This document shows positions 1 to 11,500 of a stretch of 64,000 nt of DNA, piece by piece (position 1 is the first letter of the stretch; every line of letters starts with the position of its first letter). The notes below the pieces were generated by a model. It searched no databases. It was not told where the DNA came from and was given only the letters and a program-made list of their open reading frames with translations. The DNA is from CALCKU01 sp964607445 (GTDB lineage: Bacteria; Pseudomonadota; Alphaproteobacteria; Caulobacterales; Maricaulaceae), in assembly GCA_964607445.1 (NCBI GenBank), contig CAZSKN010000012.1, positions 1 through 64,000 of the forward strand. The letters run 5' to 3'. The translations under genes and the position numbers were made by a program.

Positions 1-125
1 CCCGCCATGGCCCATTTCAAATCTGTGCTGCCATATTCAGCTTGTAAATATTCTACGACGAGGTGGCCTGTAAAGCCGGTTGCGCCGTAAATGATGACAT
101 CAAATTCTCTTGCTGTGCGGGACAT
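1..125 (-). CDS. Saccharopine dehydrogenase-like oxidoreductase, N-terminal fragment (cut by window edge)
   Basis: Only the first 41 codons are inside the window; the gene continues beyond base 1. The ATG is at 125 on the minus strand. The translation begins MSRTAREFDVIIYGATGF and continues TGHLVVEYL, an N-terminal Rossmann motif (GATGFTG) for NAD(P) binding. This form is typical of the saccharopine dehydrogenase / trans-acting enoyl reductase family rather than of short-chain dehydrogenases, which usually carry a TGxxxGIG motif. Family membership is inferred from this short piece only; the substrate is unknown. It lies upstream of, and co-directional with, the DUF4345 gene. Confidence 0.6.
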   Translation of the reverse strand, partial: MSRTAREFDVIIYGATGFTGHLVVEYLQAEYGSTDLKWAMA

Positions 126-170
126 ATATTTTCTTTCGGTTTTATATTGGAGTTATTTTATAAATGCGGA

Positions 171-551
171 TTAAGGGATATTGCGGACAATATGCTTATG
201 CCACAACACGAGCAGCGGCGCGCCAAGCTCTAAAAACATACCAGCTATAGCATGAGGCGGGGGCGTTCCGACTGTCACATAGCTATAAAACCGCGCCAAA
301 CCGCCAAGGAATATGGCCAGCACAAGCAGGCGCAAAACCGTCCCACGCATATGTATGTCTTGAATAACCCACCAAATTAGAAAGGCGAGCGATAAGTAAT
401 AGGCGGATTGATAACGCAGTTGATTATCAAGTCCATTGGTTACGGGCAGGCCTTCATTGGCCAGGCTGGCCCCGCCAATAATACCGCGCGCGGCAAAAAA
501 CAAAGGAATGAGGCTCAGCAGGATGAGGGTGATTTGAAAGGCGCGTTTCAT
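171..551 (-). CDS. DUF4345-family membrane protein
   Basis: A 126-residue protein with an N-terminal hydrophobic segment (about residues 5-28) and further membrane segments near 50-65, 72-92 and 100-118, so about four helices. The pattern of a first helix, a central N-Q-x-R-Y-x-S-x-Y-Y-L-S-L motif and a Trp pair (IWWV) is what I associate with the small integral membrane family DUF4345, whose function is not established. It starts 2 bases after the stop of the upstream SMP-30-like gene, so the two are probably cotranscribed. An inner-membrane location is inferred from hydrophobicity. Confidence 0.65.
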   Translation of the reverse strand: MKRAFQITLILLSLIPLFFAARGIIGGASLANEGLPVTNGLDNQLRYQSAYYLSLAFLIWWVIQDIHMRGTVLRLLVLAIFLGGLARFYSYVTVGTPPPHAIAGMFLELGAPLLVLWHKHIVRNIP

Positions 552-553
552 GA

Positions 554-1708
554 TTATCTCTCTTGATTATCTCTTTTGGTTTCATCTGTTATTGGAAAAG
601 CTTTGCGAGCTAAGGCTGTCTCGGTCAAGCTTGTTATATAGATAAAGCCGTCCGCAACGATTGCCCCCGTCGAATCATGGTAGGCCCCGTCAGGGTCTTG
701 ATATGTGGCTAGGACTTGGCCGTCTTCGTCAATATGGACAATATGCACATAAGGCACCGCTTTGGGGCGCATGGCGGGCGGAAGGCGCATGGCAAATTTC
801 CGCGCGGCTATATTATCTGCATTTTTATCAAGCCATTCAGAGCGCGGGGAAATCAGCCCGATAAAGAATGTCGCCTTGCCATTTGGCAGCTCTCCATCTG
901 GAATATTTGGCCCGCGGTTAATATTATCTGGAAAGCCCGGCAGATTAGACAGCAAATCCCGCTTTGCGCCCGTCTTCGGATTGATTTTATGTAGGGTATA
1001 TGCGCCCGTCTCTAACATTAATATATCGCCGTCAGGATGCATCGCCACGCCGTTGGAAAATGTGAAACCCTCCGCGATAATGCGCGTTGATTTATCAGCG
1101 GGGTCATAGGCCAAGAGCCGCCCCGTGCCGCCATGTTCCATAAGCTCAAGCAAGCTACCTTTTAAGGTGCCGCCAGAGGCTTTTGCGCCAAATTTTGTCG
1201 ACGCGTCGGAAAAATACATCACGCCGTCATCGGCGATGTCGACATCATCGGCATATAGGATGGGGGAGCCATCATCGGCCGCGTTAGTTAAAAGGCTGAC
1301 CGTGCCAGAAGGCGAAATGGATAAAAGCCCTTTATGGGCATCGGCGACGATAAGGTGATTATTGGCAAGGTTGACCTCTATGCCCAATGGCACTCCGCCC
1401 GTATTGGCCAAAACCTTAGTGGTTTTTGTTTGCGGGTCTATTCCGATAATCTGGCCGTTTTGGGAGACAGTATATATCAGGCCTTGCCAAAGCGCGGCGT
1501 CTTCGGGGCCGTGATGGCCATTAAGCTCTAGCCTTTCAAGGTCTTTAAGCGCGTCATTGGCGGTAAAATCCCCTGTGTAAAGCCTATCTTGCGGCGGCTC
1601 CCAAGACACGGGGGCGACTGGCACTGGCCAAAAGGCTAGGTATGCGCCCGCCGCAGCTAAGGCGGCCAATGTAAGGGCAGCCAAAGTTAGGCTCATTCCT
1701 TTTTTCAT
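554..1708 (-). CDS. SMP-30/strictosidine synthase-like beta-propeller protein
   Basis: A 384-residue protein with an N-terminal hydrophobic segment (residues 5-27, Ala/Leu-rich) that is either an uncleaved signal anchor or a signal peptide. The rest is a six-bladed propeller of the SMP-30/gluconolactonase/strictosidine-synthase type. Visible family features are H-G-P-E-D near residue 65, the IYFSD-like MYFSDAST around 163, FSNGVAMHPDG around 218-228 and PGFPDNINRG around 258-267, very close to the plant strictosidine-synthase and animal APMAP pattern. The family has esterase/lactonase or arylesterase-like members and non-enzymatic ones; the substrate here is unknown. It is followed within 2 bases by the DUF4345 gene. 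Likely periplasmic and membrane-tethered. Confidence 0.75.
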   Translation of the reverse strand: MKKGMSLTLAALTLAALAAAGAYLAFWPVPVAPVSWEPPQDRLYTGDFTANDALKDLERLELNGHHGPEDAALWQGLIYTVSQNGQIIGIDPQTKTTKVLANTGGVPLGIEVNLANNHLIVADAHKGLLSISPSGTVSLLTNAADDGSPILYADDVDIADDGVMYFSDASTKFGAKASGGTLKGSLLELMEHGGTGRLLAYDPADKSTRIIAEGFTFSNGVAMHPDGDILMLETGAYTLHKINPKTGAKRDLLSNLPGFPDNINRGPNIPDGELPNGKATFFIGLISPRSEWLDKNADNIAARKFAMRLPPAMRPKAVPYVHIVHIDEDGQVLATYQDPDGAYHDSTGAIVADGFIYITSLTETALARKAFPITDETKRDNQER

Positions 1709-1842
1709 ATAGTTTGCCTCCCTATAAGCGAAATATACGGGTCTAAGGAGAGTAAGGCACAGCCGCGCCGCGCGGTAAATGATTAATTTGCCATAAGGCG
1801 TAAATAAAAATGAAGCTCAAATCTTTTCTGCTATGTTTGTTC

Positions 1843-1878
1843 CAAAAACAAACCCCGCCTCACACTGTGAAACGGGGT
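1843..1878 (-). terminator. Rho-independent terminator of hppA
   Basis: Read on the minus strand, ACCCCG (1878-1873) pairs with CGGGGT (1857-1852), with a small inner CAC/GTG pairing in the loop. It is followed by the T-rich run TTGTTTTTGG. It lies 38 bases beyond the hppA stop, in the right orientation. Confidence 0.8.
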
Positions 1879-1915
1879 CTTATGATTATATCCCACAGAC
1901 GAGCTGCGAGGCTTA

Positions 1916-4012
1916 TTAATGGGCGAGAACGGCCAATAATAAAAGTGCGATGATATTGGTGATTTTAATCATCGGGTTCACCGCTGGGCCAGCCGTATCC
2001 TTATAAGGATCACCAACCGTATCACCGGTCACAGAGGCTTTATGGGCTTCGGAGCCTTTGCCGCCATGATGACCATCCTCGATATATTTCTTGGCATTGT
2101 CCCAAGCACCCCCGCCCGCTGTCATAGACAGAGCCACGAACAGACCCGTAACAATCACACCGAGCAACATAGCGCCAAGCGAGGACACAGCCGCTGCATT
2201 GCCTGCCATGAATTTGACAGAGAAGAACAACACGATTGGAGCCAAAATTGGCAAAAGAGACGGCTTGATCATTTCCTTGATCGCGGCACCTGTGAGAAGG
2301 TCAACAGCCTTGGCATAGTCCGGACGCGACGTTCCCGCCATGATACCGGCATCGGCTTTGAACTGACGCCGCACTTCTTCAACAATCGCACCCGCTGCAC
2401 GGCCAACAGATTGCATCGCCCATGCGCCAAAGAGATAAGGCAAAAGTCCGCCGACAAACAGGCCGACAATTACATAAGGGTCTGTAAGGCTAAAGGATAG
2501 GTTTCCCAGTCCTTCGAAGAAAGATCCGGGTTCAGCGGTTTGTGCGAAATATTCCACATCTTTGTAATAGGCCGCAAAAAGTACAAGCGCACCCAAACCC
2601 GCAGATGCAATAGCATAGCCTTTTGTCACGGCCTTGGTTGTATTACCCACAGCATCCAGAGTATCGGTCGTATTCCGCACTTCAGATGGCAATTCAGCCA
2701 TTTCCGCAATACCCCCCGCATTATCTGTTACCGGACCAAAAGCGTCTAGGGCCACGATCATGCCCGCCACGCCGAGCATAGCTGTCACAGCAATCGCGAT
2801 ACCGTATAGACCCGCAAGACTAAACGTCGCGATAATACCAAATACGATGATTAGAACCGGAATGGCTGTCGCTTCCATAGAAACGGCCAGGCCTTGGATA
2901 ACATTTGTACCATGACCTGACTCCGAAGCGGCTGCGACTGATTTCACAGGGCGATAATTCGTGCCCGTATAATATTCTGTCACAACAACAATTGCGCCTG
3001 TGATGACAAGACCGATCAACGAGCACATAAACAGGGCTTTACCTGTCAGGCCCGTATTAGAGATTTCACCAAAGCCTGTCATGTGGTGCGTGACCGCGCC
3101 AATCGCCAGAGCGGATAGAACACCCGTTGCAATCAAGCCTTTATAAAGCGCGCCCATCACATTGGTCGAACCTTTTCCCAGACGGACAAAATACGTCCCG
3201 ATAATGGATGTGATGATACACACCGCGGCAATCGCCATGGGGTAAAGCGCCAATGACCCTACCGCACCAAACAAGATGGAACCCAGCACCATTGTAGCCG
3301 CGATGGTCACAACATAGGTCTCAAACAAGTCAGCGGCCATGCCTGCACAGTCACCAACATTATCGCCAACATTATCAGCAATCGTTGCCGGGTTACGTGG
3401 GTCATCTTCCGGGATACCCGCTTCAACCTTACCAACGAGATCACCGCCGACATCTGCCCCTTTGGTAAAGATGCCGCCGCCCAAACGGGCGAACACAGAG
3501 ATCAACGACGCCCCTAATGAAAGAGACACAAGCCCGTCAATTACACCGCGTGCGTCTGCGCCCATCATCTGGGTCAAGATCGCATAATATCCGGCCAGTC
3601 CGAGCAAAGCAAAGCCCGCAACCAGCATGCCTGTGATCGCGCCGGCTTTAAAGGCTATATCCAGACCTGCACCGAGACTGCTACGCGAGGCTTCTGTCGT
3701 GCGTACATTCGCTTGAACAGAGACCAACATGCCGACATAACCGGCAATACCCGATAGCACGGCCCCGATAACAAATCCCACAGGCGCAATAGCGTTCTGA
3801 AATAGAATGCCTAAAAGAATAGTGACAACAACCCCAACAATGGCAATCGTTTTATATTGTTTGTTTAGATAGGCTTTTGCGCCTTCTTGAATCGCACCCG
3901 CGATTTCATTCATACGCGCATTGCCCGTTGAAGCTTTCATAAGGCTCGCACGGGTAATGACCCCGTACGCCACAGCGATAAAGCCCGCTGCAATAATTAA
4001 ATAAAGAGTCAT
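1916..4012 (-). CDS. hppA: K+-independent H+-translocating pyrophosphatase
   Basis: This integral membrane proton pump hydrolyses pyrophosphate to phosphate and exports H+. At 698 residues it has the usual length, with about 15-16 hydrophobic helices. The substrate loop GGDLVGKVEAGIPEDDPRNP and the following NVGDNVGDCAGMAADLFE-type acidic motif are intact, as is a second acidic cluster (ALDAFGPVTDNAGG). In the motif GNTTKAVTKG the residue at position 460 is Lys. In family knowledge, Lys here instead of Ala makes the enzyme independent of K+ and marks the H+-pumping class. The start is supported by AGGAGAG 7 bases upstream. The leader carries a stem-loop and repeats, and a terminator follows. 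It probably recovers energy from biosynthetic pyrophosphate. Confidence 0.95.
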   Translation of the reverse strand: MTLYLIIAAGFIAVAYGVITRASLMKASTGNARMNEIAGAIQEGAKAYLNKQYKTIAIVGVVVTILLGILFQNAIAPVGFVIGAVLSGIAGYVGMLVSVQANVRTTEASRSSLGAGLDIAFKAGAITGMLVAGFALLGLAGYYAILTQMMGADARGVIDGLVSLSLGASLISVFARLGGGIFTKGADVGGDLVGKVEAGIPEDDPRNPATIADNVGDNVGDCAGMAADLFETYVVTIAATMVLGSILFGAVGSLALYPMAIAAVCIITSIIGTYFVRLGKGSTNVMGALYKGLIATGVLSALAIGAVTHHMTGFGEISNTGLTGKALFMCSLIGLVITGAIVVVTEYYTGTNYRPVKSVAAASESGHGTNVIQGLAVSMEATAIPVLIIVFGIIATFSLAGLYGIAIAVTAMLGVAGMIVALDAFGPVTDNAGGIAEMAELPSEVRNTTDTLDAVGNTTKAVTKGYAIASAGLGALVLFAAYYKDVEYFAQTAEPGSFFEGLGNLSFSLTDPYVIVGLFVGGLLPYLFGAWAMQSVGRAAGAIVEEVRRQFKADAGIMAGTSRPDYAKAVDLLTGAAIKEMIKPSLLPILAPIVLFFSVKFMAGNAAAVSSLGAMLLGVIVTGLFVALSMTAGGGAWDNAKKYIEDGHHGGKGSEAHKASVTGDTVGDPYKDTAGPAVNPMIKITNIIALLLLAVLAH

Positions 4013-4031
4013 TTTGATCTCTCCTCATAAT

Positions 4032-4171
4032 GTGTTGCCATAGTTTCTGGCAACATCAGTTTATGAAGTTGGCCGTCCATACGCTATCAAGCTGGACGCT
4101 TCCCCTCGCGATATTGGAGTTGGCCGTGTCAAAATCGTCTTGTGACAATAAAGTCAACGCTTCCCCCCGCG
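4032..4171 (-). promoter_or_regulatory. hppA upstream region with stem-loop and imperfect direct repeats
   Basis: TGTTGCCA (4033-4040) and TGGCAACA (4048-4055) form an 8-bp stem with a 7-base loop about 20 bases before the hppA start codon. Further upstream, AGTTGGCCGT occurs exactly twice (4067-4076 and 4118-4127), and a 15-base word ACGCTTCCCC(T/C)CGCG occurs twice (4096-4110 and 4157-4171). The order suggests an imperfect local duplication of about 51-61 bp. A role in hppA expression is inferred from position only. Confidence 0.4.
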
Positions 4172-4288
4172 GATAATGACAGGAATTTAACGTCTAAGAC
4201 GAAGGGGTCAAGCCTTGATTTTGCCACAATTAGCCACCGCGCCTGTAAGGCCCCGTGTCAAATAGGTTTATATTGTGCAATTGAGGCC

Positions 4289-7200
4289 CTAAAACTTACC
4301 AATCACATTGATAAACCAACCCCAATCATCTTCATCATCTTCATCCAGTACTGAGAGATATTCTTCGCCAATACCGCCATAGGTTAGCCCTAGGCCAAAT
4401 TTAGCATTATCATTGATATGGCGGTATATACCCGCCAAACCGCCTGTGCGAGACACGGCCCCATCGCCAATGGTAATATAACGGCCTTCAAGTAAGATAT
4501 CCCATTTATGCGTAGCGTGATAATCCAAACGGATAATTCCAAGATCAGCACTAGATTCTGTAAAGTCCAGACTCTCGCGATTAGAGGTTACCGAACCCGA
4601 CCTGTGGGCGTATTTACCGCCTAAGGTCCATTTTGGTAAAATATCATAGCTGGCGTCAACCGAAATAATCTCGCTGCGCTGACGGTAATTCAAAGTCTCC
4701 GACCCAAAACGCTGGTTAGTCGGCGATAGATCCTCGAGATAAACAAGCTTGGCCAGAAGGTTGAAGCGGTCATCCCATATTGGACGATAGGCCGCCGCAA
4801 GAGACGCTTCGGTAAATTCGGCTTCATTGAAGTCGACAGGGCCTAGTCCCGTTTGCTCCGTTTGATCAGAGAAGGCCAGATTAAGCTTGCTTTGCAGCCG
4901 CAATTCTTCAGAGGCTTGATATTGCGCTGTCGCACGTAATAACCACGTCGTGCGCAATTCATCGCGCTCTATATCCCGGTCTTCGCGCCATTCACCTGTT
5001 ACACCGGCCTTAATGCGGTCATCTGCAAATCCGACTGTCCCCGAATAGGCTTGGCGATCCAATTGGTCCACACGGCCCACCTCACCCGAGACACCAAAGT
5101 TCCAATTTCCCGGCTTGTAATCAACGCCATAGGCATGGGTGATGCCATTCAGACCCCTGTCATTAAATTGCAGCCGCTCTTCGCCATAAATCGACAAAGC
5201 ATCACCATAACGCCGACGCGCGCCAATATTGAAAGTACCCAGATTGGATTGCGCACGCGCATTGAGAGGTAAATCATACGCCAAATAATATTCATCTCCG
5301 TCTTCATATTGATAGCGCAGAGAGGCGCGCGCGCCGAGACCGTCTTCGCCGGTGGAAATTTCACCCCCGCCAAGAATATGTTTCGTTAAACGAAGCTCCC
5401 CGCCAACACCCAAACGATCTGTTGTCCGCGTATTATCGCCGGTTAATCCCACTTGTCCGAAAGCATAAATAGAGGCAGCATCATTGAAATCATATTCAAT
5501 ACGTCCACCCAATGATGTACCGGAATTTCCGCGAGCATCATCATTATACGATAATCCGGCAGAGGCTGTAAGCTTCTCGGCTACTTTATAATCTGCGCGC
5601 AATTCAGCAAAACTGTTTTCACCCACAAATTCTGAATTTGTCACATCACCCCGCGCCGTGACTTCAAATTCGGATGTAAGCTTAAGATTTAATCCGCCGC
5701 CATATTGTTCAACATCCTGATTGGTTTGTTCTGCAAATCCGGCAAAGCCGGCGTCGCGTTTACGCCAATATGTATAAGCCGTACCCCCAAAATTAAACCC
5801 GTCAATCTCGTCAAAGTTAATTGCAGCTTCAACAGCATAGGCCCGTGCGCTTTGCGAGCCGTCTATTGTCGAGACACCCCCGCGCGCCTGTGGGTTAAAG
5901 GTAAATCCGCCGTCGAGTGAGCGGAAGGTTTCTACACCCTGTCCCTCAGACTGGGCGATTTCGCCTTTAATATAGGTGCCCGCCGCATATTGTAAGGTCA
6001 GGTCAGCTTCATAAAGATCAGATTCTTGACCTCCATCTGTGTCGTGATTATAGGTCGCGCCCAATTTAATATGGTCGCCGAACCATCGTCGCGCCCGCGC
6101 ACCGTAAACGGCCGCACTCTCATCATTTCCGAATATGGGCGTAAATTCATAATCCGCCACGAGGATTTGTTGATTGCCTGAATTCGAACCATCGCGGAAC
6201 AAGCGCCCGTCATCGCCGCTACTGCCGAGCGGTTGGTTCAATATAATCCGTCCCTGAATGAAATCGAGGTCATAATCAGACCCGTAGGTCAGACGGCGCG
6301 ATTCTATCACAAGATCGGAAATACTGTCACGGGTTTCTATGCGCAAAACTTCAGACCCAATGGAAATATCGCCGTGACGCAAGTAATAGACACTACCGCC
6401 CGTACCGCGTAATTCATCGCGAGCCTGACGTGTCCCACCTTCGGCAATAAAGGCCGTTAAGCTTGTGCGTTCATCTCCATATTTGGTAAAGCCGCTATTT
6501 TCGTCCCAGTTCAATTTAGCGCCATAAAGTGTACGTTGCACACGGCCATATTCTGTATCATTGAAATTTGTCTGGTAATTCCCCCAAAGAACATAATCGT
6601 CATCGCGCTCAAGACGAGCATATACCCGGCCAGAGGTTGGCGCGTCCTGTTCTATCGTACTGTCATCCCCAAAAGTCGGATAATAACGGTCAGGGTCCAA
6701 ACGGCGTAGCAACTGATCAAGGTTCTTATCGTCAAGACCTCGAACCAAATCATCCAATGCCGCTTCGCCCGTATCGGCTGTGGCGGTGACAAACCAGCGG
6801 TCATTTAATCGGGAGCGGACATAAAACGCGACACGACCTTCTTCAAAAACCTCGTTAGAATTAATTCTCTGTCCAACAGTCCCTTCGATTTGCGCCACGT
6901 AGAATACATCACGCGCCTTTACATCAACGGTACGGATAATACGTTTCGTCGTATCATTAACGCCGTCCACCGTAATATCAATCGCGCGCTCGCCTGCAGG
7001 CAGTAATTGCTCGGAGACAAAACGACCGTTCTCATCAATGCCGATCTCTTGACCCAGAACCGTTACCCTTTGGCCCGGTACATTTCGACCATAAACCCTA
7101 ACGGTACCACCACGGACTAATATATTGGACAATTGTAACGTGCTTTGCCCAAAGGCAGTATCAGATTCGCGCGCCCATTCTTCGCCCGTAAGGTCGTAAT

Positions 7201-10200
7201 CCGCTTCATCTATAATCAGGCGCTTAGGCGCGGTTTCGTCAAAGCCCCCGTCCTTGCCATAAACACGCAAGACATAATGTAAATGCGGCGGCAGACTTTC
7301 GTCCAGAGCGAGGCTGGCATACCGGCCTGTAAAGGGTACGATTAATAAAGGTTCGCCGCGCGATGAACGTTGCGCATCAAACAAGCGCAGTTCCGCCGTT
7401 TTAATAAAGGCGTCATAATTCCAATAAGCTTCTGACCTTATCGTCCGGTCTCCGGCTTCGCTAACAAGATTAGTTTGGACATTCAAGCGTTTGACAGGGT
7501 CAAGCGCATCCGTCGTGACTTCAATTTCCATTGTATCAACATAGGCTTCTGTACTGTTCCCCCAACCCAGCCAGCGCAAGAGGCGGCCCGGACGCGCAGA
7601 GTCCGTATCCGTACCTGTGGCATCGCGTCGACCCAATATAGCAAATTGATTGTTTCTTGGATCCGACTCGAGACCAAAATCAGGCAAGTCATCTTCGAGT
7701 CCATCGTCATCGCCATCCGACCTATCTCCTCTTAGGCCCGCGCCGGCATCGCTATGTATCCTGCGATCGCGTTCAAATAGTGAGCTTTCAAACCCGCCGG
7801 CTTCATTCTCATTATCGTTATCATTGGCGCGAGGCGTCGGCAGAGGCACAATATTCCCAAATGCATTTTGCCTAAAGGCCACACGGTCTTGTCCATTCTG
7901 GCCACGCTTATCTGTGACTTGCTCATTGAATTGCTCTGTGACTTGCTCTGATGAGTCATTATCTATGTCCGTATAGACATTATCCACCTCTCCCCAACTG
8001 GCTTCCATAGCAATATCGTCGAGTCGGCGAGGGGCCAGATCACGCACAACATTTAGCGCAACTTTCAGGGCCGCTTGGGCACTGTCGACATTTTGGTCGG
8101 GGCGCGCATGATAAATCAATAAAGCACGTTCTGCGTCAAAGTTTTGATCCAGCACTGTCTTTATCCGGCGTACAGATGTAACGGACATAGCCTCAGAAGC
8201 TGCATTAAAATCATCAGGGCTAAGTTCAAGTCTTAGCATAGGTCTGAAACCCGCCCCAAAATTCATTTTGACAAATTTACCGCGGGTCGCACGAATGACC
8301 CGCGGATTTTCCGTCGTCGGAGCGTAACCCAGCGGTAATGTTCTGATATCGGCTTTCAACAAGAAGTTAGACCCATTTTCACTATCCGCAATCGCCGCGC
8401 AGGGTATATGATAACGACCATATTGATCCGTCGTAATGATGTCGCCATTCACCGTCACCAAACGGACGCTCGGTAATCCGGGTTCACCATCATCTGGATA
8501 TCCATTGTGATTAACATCATCATAGACCCGCCCAATTATCGGCGTACAATCAAAGCTTGGTTCTGGAATATAATCCACAATTGCCGTGGCGATATCTGAA
8601 CGCGTTCCTGTACGCGTACTCTCGACAAAGGCCTGATTTTCATGGGCGCCAAAAATAACATTCGGGCCTGCCAATAGGCGTAAGCTGACGGAAAGCGTCT
8701 CATTTGGCAGCAATGCATTTACGGGGGCCTCGGACGAAAGATTGACGGGCCAGCTCAAGACACCACGCTGGGTTACAACAGGCTCTATGGCAAGAGAACT
8801 TTCTGCATCAGAGAGTATCGAGGAATTCGGCACATAGACAAAGCCTTCTGGCAAACGATCGACAATATTCAAATCCGTCATAGTCGATGCACTCTCATTT
8901 GTGACCGAGATCGTATAAAGAACGGGGTCGCCAATTTGCACCGTACGCGGTTGTGCGGTTTTGATGACCCTTAGCAAATTGGCATTAGATAATGGTAACA
9001 AATCTACAGACGCACTGGCTTGGTCTGTTAGTGTGGCTCCGTCGAGCGGAGCGCTAGCCGACAGGTTGGCCGTATTTATATGCTCGCCATCTCTTTGTGC
9101 ATCAATGATAACATTAACCTCAATCGTAAGGCTGTCTCCGGGGTTCAAATCCCCGTCACCTATCAAAGTTTGCGTATCTGATACGCCATCAAAATTTGCA
9201 TTCTCGCGGCCTTGGAAACCTGCCGGGCTCTGGATAAGGTTACACTCTTGTACTGTCACATTATCGGCGCCAAAGACAGCCGCCAGATTATCATCTACAC
9301 GCACGTTCTCTATTAGTGTCTGACCGATATTATTGGCCGTAAGCTGATAGATAACTTGCTGGCGACCGTCGTCAATCAGTCGCGGGGCTTGCGAAACTGT
9401 TTTCGTCAAGGACAGCTCGGGCGTTCCACAATGCTTAAGCGGAATATTATTTAGGAAAACAGACGGATCACCCGCTTCAATATCGAATTCAAAATAGAAG
9501 GGTGTATTCGCCGCCGCAGAAGCATCGGCAAGCTCGCCCGTGTCACCCACTTCGGATGACCCCAGAATAGCCGGATTACCCGATACAGAGCTTACATCCA
9601 GAGGTTCTGCTTCAGGACGGCGGCTCGTGCTAGGTACGCCGGAATTTGGGTATCGGGGTGTTAAACTATACCGCCCGGGTTCCGTAACAAAGAACTGGAA
9701 GAACCCATTTGACCCGTCTTGTAAAATAACGATATTATTGGCCGTACCAATTGTAGAATTTGATCCAACAGGCCCTGTCACTGAAATCCCGCCTCCTGGT
9801 AAAATAGCGCCGTTTTCTTCACAGTAAAAATATCCCGTCGGGTCATAATCCTCAGAGTCCGGAATACCGTCTCCGTCCCGGTCTTCGGTTGAGCTTTCAA
9901 ATATATCTGGCGCGCCGTCACCATCTGTATCGACAAGGTTGAGCGGGGTCGGATTGACATCTGTCCGATTAATCGGCGTTACACTTTCGTCATCAGACGG
10001 TATGGGTGTCAGGAATTGAGCGGCATTACCAAAGGCCGTATTTCCTGTCTGTGGACTCCCTTGCGTTATATCTACTTGGGCGCTCAGGGTCACAGTACCC
10101 GTGTCCCCGACATTCAGTGAAAGACCGCTGGATAAAAGTTCCGTATTACTCTGGCCGTCAAAATCCGGATTGGCATCACCAGAGAACCCATCTAGCACGA

Positions 10201-11400
10201 CATTCGGCGTACCTTGTAACGTGGCAGGCGCCACCATTTGCGCCAAAGAATCCTCAAGACTTAGGTCCGTCAAAGTCGTATTACCTATGTTTTCAAGTGT
10301 GATGGTATAGGTCACATCAAATATCGGCCCAAAACGCTGTGTCCGGCTCGTCAGTGTCTTAAACACGGACATTTCCGGGTTCTGCTCAGCCTTGACGGTC
10401 ACTGTCGCTTCATTTGAAACGACGCTGCCTGTTCGCGCACTAGCGATATTTGTTACGCCCCCGCTATCAATATCAGCCTGTGTGGCGATATAATCTGCGG
10501 AACAAATCACTGACGCGCCAAGAGCAAGCCCCTCCTGTGACAAATCCGGACATTTCACTTCGTCAATTTTATCGTCAGAAACAGAAATAGGGTCAAATAC
10601 AATAACATTCCCTATATTCGTAACCTCATATTCATAAGAAATAACGTCACCCGGCGTAGAGAACACCGTCGTGACAGCTCTTTTTTCCAAATCAATAATT
10701 GGCAGCTCGACCAACTCGACGGTTACAATACTATTTGGCGACACAATATTTCCATCCGTCGCATGGGCTGTATTGGTAACAAAACCGGCTGCCACATCTA
10801 CTTCTGTCACACTATAAACGGCAAAACAATTTATCGTCGCGCCGGGCGCCAAACCGGTTTCTTGAACAGGACATGTGACAGAGGCAATCTTATCGTCAAA
10901 AATAGAAATTTGAGGCTGTGTCGTTGTCGCACCGGAATTCGTAACGCTATAGTCATAGACTAATATATCGCCGACTTGTGCAAAACTCGTTGTAAATGCA
11001 GATTTTACCAATGTTAAGCCCGAGGTATTCAGACCTTGAATTGTGACCGTATCAGGTGCAGAGGCGACGCCATTAATCACAGCCATAGCCACATTGGTCA
11101 CAAAGCCTAAATCAATATCAGCTTGGGTCACATTATAATCCGCCAGACAGGTCAAATTATTACCCGGTAATATTCCCCCCTCTGGAAGTTCCGGACATGT
11201 AACGGTCTCAATTTTATCATCTACGATTGTCACAGCTTGTGTGAGCGTCGTATTGCCTGTGTTGGTAACAATATAGGCATATGAAAGCACATCACCGACC
11301 GCAGTAAAGTCCACTGACAACGCCATCTTATTCAAAATAAATGCAGCCGTCTGCGCGCCGTTTACGGTGACTGTCGCCTCGGGTGATACGGTCGTCCCAT
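4289..11400 (-). CDS. Giant surface protein, C-terminal part: repeat modules, DUF11, SdrD B-like domain, outer-membrane barrel
   Basis: This is the 3' part of one gene that continues across the N gap into 11501-17892. The frame is open from 11400 without a break, and the words VSPEATVTVNGAQTAA just after the gap repeat those before it. In order it contains three more DUF7507-type modules, a DUF11-like module, a calcium-type stretch (DTDGDGAPD, EDRDGDGIPDSEDYDP, around base 9900), two more DUF11-like modules, an SdrD B-like domain (GRVYDDVNHNGYPDDGEPG, around 8530) and acidic linkers. The last ~800 residues alternate in outer-membrane beta-barrel fashion and end in the C-terminal Phe (VIGKF) typical of Bam substrates. 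I infer an outer-membrane-anchored adhesin-like protein; the barrel type is not recognised. An ATG at 11335 is internal, not a gene start. The stop is TAG at 4289-4291. Confidence 0.8.
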
Positions 11401-11500
11401 NNNNNNNNNNNNNNNNNNNNNNNNNNNNNNNNNNNNNNNNNNNNNNNNNNNNNNNNNNNNNNNNNNNNNNNNNNNNNNNNNNNNNNNNNNNNNNNNNNNN
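11401..11500. other. Assembly gap (100 N) inside the giant repeat gene
   Basis: Exactly 100 N. The left flank (to 11400) matches 11555-11609 and the right flank (from 11501) matches 11825 onward, so the gap sits between two near-identical 324-bp repeats. The corresponding stretch in the intact neighbouring copy is 11610-11824, 215 bases. Replacing 100 by 215 (2 mod 3) joins the two reading frames, while 100 (1 mod 3) does not. The true length is therefore probably 215 plus a multiple of 324. Confidence 0.9.

Noticed and set aside
7400..8100. Overlapping open frames on the plus strand inside the giant gene (for example 7650-7976)
   Set aside because: No ribosome sites, low-complexity Ser/Pro translations and full overlap with a well-supported coding frame mark them as shadows.
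11335..11400. A separate gene starting at the ATG at 11335
   Set aside because: The frame is open upstream to the N gap and encodes the standard end of the preceding repeat module (VSPEATVTVNGAQTAA); the ATG is an internal Met.
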